Below are positions 54,072 to 61,265 of a stretch of 64,000 nucleotides of DNA, piece by piece. Every line of letters begins with the position of its first letter. Within the stretch, counting starts at the first letter, position 1. The notes beneath the pieces are model-generated. The model was not told the origin of the DNA. It ran no database searches and saw nothing but the letters and a program-made list of their open reading frames with translations. The position numbers were made by a program, and so were the translations under genes. The stretch is from Plantago ovata (Eukaryota; Streptophyta; Magnoliopsida; Lamiales; Plantaginaceae), in NCBI GenBank assembly GCA_028274465.1, contig CM051458.1, forward strand, positions 39,656,744 through 39,720,743, written 5' to 3'.

Positions 54072-54082
54072 ATCTCCCACTT
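54072..54082 (-). other. Polypurine tract
   Basis: On the minus strand AAGTGGGAGAT directly precedes the TGATAGTG start of the 3' LTR. This matches the usual plant copia plus-strand primer. The last stop codon of the RNase H frame (54086-54088) lies only three bases upstream, so there is practically no 3' untranslated spacer. Confidence 0.85.
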
Positions 54083-54085
54083 GGA

Positions 54086-54344
54086 CTAGAGCCAGTCACC
54101 TTTATGCCTAATGCCCAGATTAGCATAATGTCTTAAGTGGACTTCCGCTGATAGACTTTGGTGAAGGATCTGCCACGTTGTCCGTGGTTGAGCGACGGCG
54201 CCCATATTGTCCCAATAAATCGTTATTGGACTAGGAGCAGGAACAACCCTCAATTCCTTCAAGAACTCTGACATCCAGATAGCTTCTTTCGATGCTTCTG
54301 ATGCAGCAATGTACTCGGCTTCTGTGGATGAGTCAGCAATCGGG
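54086..54344 (-). pseudogene. RNase H C-terminal part (frame-shifted)
   Basis: This continues the RNase H domain in a new frame after a single-base shift near 54345. Read from about 54344 it gives SSTEAEYIAASEA, holding the conserved Glu, then ITIYWDNMGAVAQ, holding the conserved Asp of copia RNase H. The last 40 residues diverge from the family: the usual K-H-hydrophobic ending is only weakly visible as EVHLRHYANLGIRHK. The frame ends at the TAG next to the polypurine tract. Confidence 0.85.
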
Positions 54345-55923
54345 GCTGCTTAGAACTCTTCCAACAGACAGCTCCTCCGTTCAATTTGAATACATATCCT
54401 GTCTGTGACTTAAAGTCATCAGGATCTGATTCAAATCCAGCGTCGACATACCCAGACATCTTCAATTCTGGTTCTCCACCAAACACCAAGAACATCTCTT
54501 TACTCCGTCTTAGGTACTTAAGAATGTTCTTCACAGCAGTCCAGTGAGATACTCCTGGATTCTGTTGGTGTCGACAAGTGACACTAAGCGCATATGCCAC
54601 ATCGGGCCTTGTGCAATTCATTGCATACATTATAGACCCTACTGCCGAAGCATAGGGTACACGACTCATTGCATTTCTTTCTTCATCAGTTTTAGGACTA
54701 TCCTTAACTGATAAGACAATCCCATGCCTAGCTGGGAGAAAGCCTCTCTTTGAGTCGTCCATCTTATAACACTTCAGTATTTTGTCGATGTAGGTGGACT
54801 GTGTCATTCCCAACATCCTCTTGGATCTATCTCTAAAGATCTTGATCCCTAGGATGTAGTTCGCTTCACCCAAGTCCTTCATCGAGAAGGTACTTGATAA
54901 CCAAACTTTAGTCTCTTCTAGCATAGAGACATTGTTTCCCATGATCAAAATGTCATCTACATAAATGATCATGAAAACAACTCCTTTGTCGCTGTGTCTC
55001 GCATAGACACAGGGATCTTCCTTGCTTCTGATGAAGTCAAACGATTTGACAGCTTCATCAAAGCGGATATTCCAGCTCCTTGACGCTTGCTTTAGCCCAT
55101 AGATGGATCTCTGTAATTTGCATACAGCAGTTGGCCTGGTTTTACTAATAAAACCTTCCGGCTGTACCATATAGACCTCTTCCTCAAGGTTGTCATTGAG
55201 GAAGGCTGTCTTTACATCCATCTGCCAGATTTCATAATCATAGTAGGCAGCTATCGCAAGTAGAATTCGAATGGACTTCAATTTTGCTACTGGTGAAAAG
55301 GTTTCATCGTAATCGATGCCATACCATTGCGTGTAGCCTTTTGCCACAAGCCTAGCTTTGTGCGTCTGTACCTTGCCATCGGCATCTGTCTTTCGATTAA
55401 AGACCCATTTGCACCCAATTGGTCTAACCCCTTGGGGCAAGTCTACCAAGTTCCAAACTTGGTTCTGGTACATTGAATCCATTTCTAATTCCATGGCCTC
55501 TTGCCATTTGTCTGAGTCAATATCAATTATTGCCTCTTTGTAGGTCTCGGGATCTTCCCGATCTGATAAACCGACATCAAGTTCACTGATGTCTTCTATC
55601 ATAAGGCTTTGCTTCTGAGGTCCTCTAAGGATCCTCTTCGACCTACGGAGCTCGACTTGTTCTGGTGCTTTTCTTTTCTGGCTTCGTGTAACACGAACAT
55701 TATCAGTGGGTACTGATGCAGCTGGTCGTTGGGCGCGACCCTGTTCCCTTGCGGGAGGCTGCTCTTGTGCAACTTGTTGCACAGGTTGGTTGACAACGGG
55801 TTCTACAGGTGTGGTTTCAACTGTTGATCTAATCACAGGACTCCCACTGATTATGACATGCCTAGCAAGTGTCATATCATCACCCTTGTCTGCTTCGAAA
55901 GCTCCCACTGAACTTGAGTCCAA
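54259..55923 (-). pseudogene. Copia reverse transcriptase and start of RNase H
   Basis: This is the longest open frame of the element, 554 codons. Residues 1-100 are a linker rich in Pro, Gln and Arg. The reverse transcriptase (RVT_2 type) covers about 150-400: WVFNRKTDADG, then QMDVKTAFLN with the first catalytic Asp at 236, then IYVDDILIMG with the YVDD pair at 323-324. RNase H starts near 485, with GYVDAGFESD holding its first Asp at 494, and runs to WKSSKQP at about 521-527. After that a one-base shift sends the frame into unrelated residues. The first codon here is TTG and lies inside the polyprotein, so it is not a true start. The polymerase residues I can see are intact, but the enzyme cannot be made as part of a full polyprotein. 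Confidence 0.95.
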
Positions 55924-56222
55924 ATCAGAAGATTTAAAGACCTCATGTTCACGCGTGTCAAAGTCTTGAATTTATTCAAGTCTATCATATCATCTAACCT
56001 CTCTTCTTCGAGGTATTCAGCTTCTAAAAACTTCACGTTTCTAGACACGATCACCTTGTGATCTTTAGCATGATAGAATTCATAGCCTCTCGTCTGACGA
56101 GGATAGCCTATGAAATATACTTTGACACCCTTGGCATCTAACTTATCAGTGAGCATCAGCTTGACTATCGCAGGACAGCCCCAAGGTCTAAGATAGCCCA
56201 GTGAAGGCTTCTTCCCTTCCAT
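55872..56222 (-). pseudogene. Integrase C-terminal region, separate frame
   Basis: This encodes the segment after the integrase catalytic core: KPSLGYLRPWGCPA, VYFIGYPRQTRGYEFY and KVIVSRNVKFLE. These are the usual motifs of the copia integrase C-terminal (SH3-like) region. Two single-base indels at about 56190-56245 separate it from the core. A further shift around 55900-55970 separates it from the reverse transcriptase frame. The last 30 residues of the open frame are out-of-frame translation. Confidence 0.9.
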
Positions 56223-56960
56223 AACTCATAAGGAGTTTCTCCACTGATTTAGATGGTACACGGTTCAGAATGTAGATTGCAGTTTGTAATGCATATCCCC
56301 ACAGATACTTTGGAAGAGTCGAGAATCCAATCATTGATCTTACCATGTCTAACAGGGTTCGATTCCTCCTCTCAGACACACCGTTTAACTGTGGTGTTCC
56401 AGGAGGAGTCCATTGCGATTGAATCCCATTTTCCTTCAAGTAATCGATAAATTCTTCACTAAGGTATTCACCTCCTCGATCCGATCGAAGAGTGACTATC
56501 CTTAGGTTCAATTCATTCTCGACCTCATTCCTAATCTCCTTGAATTTCCCAAAGGTCTCGGATTTATTCTTCATAAGAAAGATATATCCATACCTTGAGA
56601 AATCGTCAGTAAAGGTAACGAAGTAAGGATAACCCCCACGCGCATGGACTTTAAACGGTCCACATACATCGGTATGTATGAGCTCTAAGCAGCGAGTGGC
56701 ACGAACACTTTGTCCAACAAAAGGTTTGTTCGTCATCTTACCCTTAACACAAGATTCACATGTACCATATGATTCGAAATCAAATGGTTCTAAGTAGTCC
56801 AACTTCCTTAGTCTTTGAATCCGTGTTTCATTGATATGGCCTAGCCAACAATGTCATAGATAAGATGGATTATTCTTCTTACTTGAAGACGGTTGTTTGT
56901 TATGTATTTGAAATAAAGGTAGACTACTTTGCAAAATATATAAACCATTCAATAAGCGAG
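56188..56960 (-). pseudogene. Copia integrase: GAG-pre-integrase, HHCC and DDE core
   Basis: The frame begins upstream with a GAG-pre-integrase segment (NGLYILQSSLPLF at about 56960-56920). A TGA at 56854-56856 interrupts it where the family has the Trp of an L-W-H motif. After the stop HCWLGHINETRI and CESC supply the zinc-binding HHCC residues. The catalytic core follows. Counting from the codon at 56802, Asp45 is in LIHTDVCGP, Asp108 in LRSDRGGEY and Glu144 in GVSERRNRT, which is a DD35E arrangement. The core looks intact, but the nonsense codon and the frameshifts near 56200 prevent a complete enzyme. Confidence 0.93.
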
Positions 56961-57004
56961 CTTTTCCACAATACTGGTCATTTAATGAAAAATAACAAGT
57001 ATCA

Positions 57005-57394
57005 GGAAAAACCCAAATTGTCCAACAATGGAATGGAAATAATATTTCTGCCAATGGATGGAATAAAATAAACGCTATCAAGTTCTAAACATTGTCCTGA
57101 AGGTAAATCTATCTTGCAGCGTCCAACGCGTTTGGCTTCAGTTGGATTGCCGTTCCCAACATGCAAGTTGATTTCACCTTACTTGACTAGCCTGTGTTCA
57201 ATGGCCCCTTGCACATTATTATAAATGTGCGAGCCACAGGCTATATCTAATACCCAACCATTGGAGTCAAAAGTAGTCATGTCCATTTCAATAACAAACA
57301 TACCTGAGCTAGAAGCCGGCGGCTTCTTAGCTTGATCTGCCCTTAGTTTAGGACAATCATTCTTCCAATGCCCTTTCTGCTTACAGAAAAGACA
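57005..57394 (-). pseudogene. Gag zinc knuckle and aspartic protease with altered active site
   Basis: In one frame the minus strand gives a CCHC zinc knuckle, C-x2-C-x4-H-x4-C (57394-57353). A short linker follows, then the protease motif WVLDIACGSHI (active triplet at 57247-57239). Family members have Asp-Ser/Thr-Gly where this copy has Asp-Ile-Ala, so two of three active-site residues are changed. A TAA (57179-57181) follows about 20 codons later. The frame then still reads protease-like sequence (HVGNGN, then DLPSGQCLELDSVYFIP) up to a TGA at 57002-57004. The protease is therefore both truncated and catalytically altered. Confidence 0.88.
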
Positions 57395-57454
57395 TTCATC
57401 TGTGTGTACCGTTCCTTCTTGAACTTCCTTTTCTGGTTCAGACGCTTAGGCTTA

Positions 57455-58135
57455 TCACTCGAAGTGTTTAGCCTTGGCTCCCGAATTTTCCTTACCCTTA
57501 GCACCTTTGTTTCTCGGGTTTGGGTTAGACGGTTGCCCAACAAGCATGATCGACTTTTCCTTCTTAGGAAGAGTTTGATCATATGTCTTCAGCAGATTAT
57601 GAAGTTCAGGCAGTGTAACGTCTTTCGCATTCATCGTGTAATTAATGATGAACTGCGAATACGAACTCGGCAATGATTGAAGGACAAAGATCACCATGAT
57701 CTTATTCTCATCTTGAGAACATGTTCAGACATGTTCCCTCCTTCATTGAGCTTGCATCTGTGTATCTCTTTGATCAAATCATATTCAACACTTCTAGCTG
57801 TCGTCTTAAAGACCGACTCAAGATGCTTCAACATCTCATACGATAACATGCTTTCATGTTGCCTCTGCAGCTCATTGCTCATTGCCGCCAGCATAATACA
57901 CTGCGCGGATCTAGCATCCTTATGATGCTTATCAGACCTTTCCTTGTTGGCTTGATTCCAAATCAGCAACTTTATCGGCAGTCTGATTCTCGGGACACAC
58001 GGGATTAGCCTCGTCCAAGACGTACTCAATCCTTTCGTACCTCAGCACCAAACATATATTCCTGATCCAATCTAGGAAGTTTGGTTCGGTCAAAATTTGC
58101 TTCTCTAAGACAGCACGGAGCGAGATTCTCGCCAT
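57455..58135 (-). pseudogene. Copia gag (UBN2-type), broken into three frames
   Basis: An ATG at 58135 starts MARISLRAVLEKQI and EPNFLDWIRNICLVLRYERI, the N-terminus of copia gag (Retrotran_gag_2/UBN2). The frame is lost near 57970. A second frame carries AQCIMLAAMSNELQRQHES and LNEGGNMSEHVLKM up to about 57695. A third, from about 57697, carries VLQSLPSSYSQFIINYTMN and a Lys-rich tail ending near 57455. Between the second and third blocks about 25 residues normally found after the HVLKM motif are missing. The zinc knuckle lies downstream in yet another frame. Several small open frames on the plus strand here are shadows. Confidence 0.88.
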
Positions 58136-58332
58136 TTCGGTTTCCAGGAAAATAATATAGAACGAAAATAATAAATCAACTATTGAAATATTATTTCTAA
58201 ATACACAGTCAACATAACTAAACAACAAGGTCCTTTAGCTGTTTAGCTCCCACTATTTTCACATATGCTTGCCCCCACAACAAACATACGGGTAATGTCC
58301 AACAAGTTACCGTAGTGGTCAAGATCCAAATC

Positions 58333-58379
58333 CATATTATGCCTTTCTCCAACGGGGGCTGGTCGCATAGCATAATATG
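58333..58379. other. Hairpin with 10-bp perfect stem
   Basis: CATATTATGC (58333-58342) pairs perfectly with GCATAATATG (58370-58379) around a 27-base loop. It is AT-rich, so chance is more plausible than for the other hairpins. It stands about 80 bp from the next hairpin of the leader. Confidence 0.55.
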
Positions 58380-58456
58380 ACCGGTAGGACTAGTAAGACT
58401 ATCCAATTGCGTCACGCAACTCTTGGTTGTTAAATCTAATTTAACGCAATGCCCTA

Positions 58457-58492
58457 CATATTGCACCTATCGAGGTCGCTAGATACAATATG
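58457..58492. other. Leader hairpin 1 with CGAGGTCGC loop
   Basis: CATATTG (58457-58463) pairs with CAATATG (58486-58492). The loop contains CGAGGTCGC (58471-58479), the same nine bases found in the loop of the hairpin at 58541-58569. Confidence 0.6.
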
Positions 58493-58540
58493 CAGTAAGT
58501 CATAACCATAGGCTTACTCTAATTTGACGATTACTGCGAG

Positions 58541-58569
58541 TCTTGTAAGACGAGGTCGCCAATACAAGA
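58541..58569. other. Leader hairpin 2 with CGAGGTCGC loop
   Basis: TCTTGTA (58541-58547) pairs with TACAAGA (58563-58569). The 15-base loop contains CGAGGTCGC at 58551-58559. The stem is different from that of hairpin 1 while the loop core is the same. Confidence 0.6.
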
Positions 58570-58709
58570 AAACGCAATGAAAGTTCAAAATTAAAGCACC
58601 CTATGGAAAGCATCTCGGAAATATGTATATATATATATAAATGTATTTCCGTACTTATATTGGTTGGGGCTTGTAGCTTGAGGGTTGTTATCAGTCATCT
58701 ACAATAAAT

Positions 58710-58890
58710 AAGGGCGCCGCCTACCCATCATGCATGAACGGTCTACACGTAATGGATGCCGCCTATCCATTCTAGTTCTAAACGCGGTCAAGCATATAAT
58801 GGGTGCCGCCTACCCATACATAAATATGCGGTCCGACATATAAGAGGGCGCCGCCTACCCTCGCATGCATAGCGGTCGAACGGAATGTAA
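58710..58890. repeat. Four tandem stem-loops with constant loop GCCGCCT
   Basis: Units recur at 42, 47 and 45 bp. Each has a six-base stem, the loop GCCGCCT and a second stem arm, followed by a spacer containing CGGTC. Stem arms are AAGGGC/ACCCAT (58710-58728), ATGGAT/ATCCAT (58752-58770), ATGGGT/ACCCAT (58799-58817) and GAGGGC/ACCCTC (58844-58862). Units 2 and 3 pair at all six positions, unit 4 at five and unit 1 at four. Several stem differences keep pairing. On the transcript strand the loop reads AGGCGGC. Confidence 0.75.
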
Positions 58891-59369
58891 AACATGGTAT
58901 TTAAACATGCATTGTCAAACAATAGCATATTGAGCATATGAAACAAGTAGTAGCCTATGTGGATGACAAATGACTTCATAATTTCATTATGAAAATTATA
59001 ATCCCATACTTATAATCTCTATGAAATAATTGAAAATTTGGACTAGATTGAACATTCGAAAATTCTATTGACCAAGTAGCAATTTTTGAAAACCCGAAGG
59101 ACTTAATTGTAATTTTAAAAACCTTAGAGGTGTTAAATCTAAAATTCAAAAGTAGAAGGACTAATTTGCAATAAACAATAAATTGATAAATTACAAATAA
59201 GCCCTTTAACTTTATACTAATTAAACTTAACGCCTCTAGTTTAAAACAATTACAATTAAATCATATTTATATTCCAAATATAAAATTCAATCCTCAAAAC
59301 TTTCAAAATTCGATTTTGGTCCAACCCGAAAATATATATATAATTTTTTTTTTTTTATTAAAACGTGGG
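58890..59369. other. AT-rich leader stretch, nothing recognised
   Basis: This stretch of more than 450 bases is AT-rich, with many stop codons in all frames and no repeat, RNA or protein signal that I can see. Confidence 0.6.
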
Positions 59370-59643
59370 ACGGGACCTAGTCCCGCCCCCTCCCGGTGCC
59401 CGCGGCCCCGGGCGCCCGGCGCCCGCGGCACGCGGGTATCTGACGCCGCGGGTGTAGGCGCCTGGCGCCCAAGGCGCCCGGCACCTGCGTCCGCAGGCGC
59501 TGCCCGCGGCACTAGCGCCCTTGTCGCGGGCAGCGCCTGCGGACGCAGGCGCGGGCGCGTGCGGCACGCAGGCCCCGGGCAGGCGCCTCGGGCGCCTGCG
59601 TCACGCAGGCGGCTGGCCGCCGCTTGCGACGCGCAAGCGGCCC
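59370..59643. other. GC-rich island with 25-bp perfect inverted repeat
   Basis: Some 270 bp of very GC-rich DNA rise abruptly from AT-rich surroundings. Arms 59484-59508 and 59525-59549 are exact complements over 25 bases with a 16-base loop. A second perfect palindrome, CAGGCGCC TCG GGCGCCTG, lies at 59580-59598. Both edges of the island carry similar motifs (alternating TA followed by a run of about 12 T, at about 59331-59357 and 59651-59678). Open frames run through it on both strands (59303-59712) only because the composition lacks stop codons; none has a domain. Confidence 0.8.
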
Positions 59644-59808
59644 GGTCAAAAAATTATATATATTAAATTTTTTTTTTTGAAAAATATAAATTCTAAATTT
59701 ATATAAAAACAAAACTTTTGAAAATCGAATTTATCATAGAATCAATTGCATCCACATATCTACGTAATCATACAATATATATACGTATATACGTAATCAA
59801 TTAACCTC

Positions 59809-59820
59809 GCTCTGATACCA
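59809..59820 (-). other. Primer-binding site for initiator methionine tRNA
   Basis: The minus strand reads TGGTATCAGAGC, the complement of the 3' end of plant initiator-Met tRNA and the standard minus-strand primer site of plant copia elements. It lies one base from the CTTACA end of the 5' LTR (59822), which fixes the element's orientation and its LTR boundary. Confidence 0.95.
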
Positions 59821-59821
59821 C

Positions 59822-61265
59822 TGTAAGAAAATATGGTCAGAGTTACCCCTAGGGTACGCAGAGGAATTTTAAAAAATTTTCTTAACATACTCGTTAATTG
59901 ATTATGCATATGTCGTATATATATAAACACGTCAATTAGAAGACTAACCTTACTTCCAAAGCAGCTTCCAAGTGTTCGTAATAATCCGGTGTATCTTCTC
60001 CTTCGTCGAAGTCGAAGATATCTACAATACTCTGTATATCTGCAAGACAATAAGAGTTAGTTTCCAGCTCCTAGAACCACAACCTTGGTATCCACGGATG
60101 AACAGCTTATCGGAAGAATGCTAGGATATTCTTTATGTGACCAAGAAGACGGGGCGGCAATTCCCTCCGGTGGCGGTGTGCGCGCGCGTGAGGCTAAGGG
60201 AGGAGGGGAGAGTTTTTATTTTCTCTAAGAAACTGGGTAGAATAACTGTGTATCAAAATCACACGTAAAATCGTATGTAAAACTCTCTCCAATAGTCTAT
60301 TATATATAGTAGTCTATAGAAGCCTAAAGCATAAGCAATTAGACTTCGTAAAGGAATAAGAATCTAATTCTTATCGCACAAGGAAACCAATATCAAGTCT
60401 AGATTCATTCCCAATCAAATCAAAACTCAATCAGGAAAATCTAACTTATCCCTTGGACTTCTAATAGAGGAAGGAGTCGAACTCCTTCCCCTATTCTGCC
60501 ACGCGCGCGCGCGCCTGTCCTACGGGACGTGGGTCCCACTTTTGGGACCCACATATATTTCTAAGGCAATCCAAACTCCAAGTAGATTTTTGCCCAAGTG
60601 CATATGTTAATTCTAAATTAACATATCCTTTACAATCAAACCTCCATTATATTTCCCAAATATAATCTTTAATTGTATTTACATAAAATACAATTACTTA
60701 GCCAATTCAATTAATAATTCCAAATCATTAATTGATCCACCAATTATTATAATTAATTCCAAATCAATTATAACCCATCAATCACATTTAATTCCAAATT
60801 AATTGCGATTCCATCTTCAAGGATATTCTGATAGGCTGAATCACCACATAGTGTGACCCATAGGGCCTCACCGTATTAAGCAAGTCCTAGACTAGGCAAC
60901 ATGGAATTCCTAGACGATTCCATTTGCAATATTAATACGCGAGGACGTTTGAGAGGTTTCTCAAAGCTAACCCTTTCGTTGCGAAGCCTGTTGCGCTCAA
61001 CGCGGCGATGGTAACGTCCCTTCATCTGACTTGCTCGGATGTATCTAGGATCGATGAAGTGTCTATCCCAATAATACATCAACGGGCGTCTCAGGGAGTT
61101 GTTTGGTTAAGATATACTTATGACCATCATAATATATCATTTGCACTGGCCAGTGACTTTACCAACACAACTATGCAGACTACGAGCAGTGCTCTCCTGT
61201 GCTACACTTGAGAGATGAATCCTTCACAGAATCACTTATCACCCCATTTGTATTTAGCCATAATC
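59822..61265 (-). mobile_element. Copia 5' LTR, truncated
   Basis: This matches 51990-53428 of the 3' LTR along its length, with roughly 25-30 single-base or short indel differences seen by eye. The copy stops at CCATAATC, where the 3' LTR continues for another 643 bp. Satellite sequence begins at once. The missing part is the start of U3, so promoter sequence may be lost. The open frames at 59760-60050 and 60876-61211 are not genes. Confidence 0.92.

Larger units (their letters stand above)
58136..59808 (-). other. Long non-coding leader between primer site and gag
   Basis: About 1.67 kb separates the primer-binding site from the gag ATG, which is long for a copia element. In element order it contains an AT-rich part next to the primer site (59808-59645), a GC-rich island (59643-59370), an AT-rich part with no recognised feature (59369-58890), a four-unit stem-loop repeat (58862-58710) and further hairpins (58569-58333). 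The open frames at 58218-58466 and 58788-58979 show no domain and are not called as genes. Confidence 0.8.
51990..61265 (-). mobile_element. Ty1/copia LTR retrotransposon, decayed, inserted in the satellite
   Basis: Read on the minus strand the order is 5' LTR (61265-59822), initiator-Met primer site, leader, gag, protease, integrase, reverse transcriptase, RNase H, polypurine tract and 3' LTR (54071-51990). Integrase before reverse transcriptase defines Ty1/copia (Pseudoviridae). LTR ends are TG...CA. The coding region falls in at least seven reading-frame blocks with several stops, so no full polyprotein can be made. The 5' LTR has lost about 643 bp of its U3 start, which would also remove promoter sequence. 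The 3' LTR and the surviving part of the 5' LTR look about 98% identical by eye, so the insertion is fairly young compared with the coding damage; some frameshifts may be consensus errors. I do not assign a copia lineage with confidence. Confidence 0.93.

Noticed and set aside
57368-57925. Plus-strand open frames opposite gag
   Set aside because: They are antisense shadows of recognisable gag and zinc-knuckle sequence on the minus strand.
59303-59712. Five overlapping open frames rich in Ala, Arg, Gly and Pro
   Set aside because: They exist on both strands because the GC island lacks stop codons; there is no start context or domain, and they lie in a retrotransposon leader.
60876-61211. Small open frames inside the 5' LTR
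   Set aside because: They lie on both strands of LTR sequence and show no domain, and the reverse-strand one does not fit the element's coding order.
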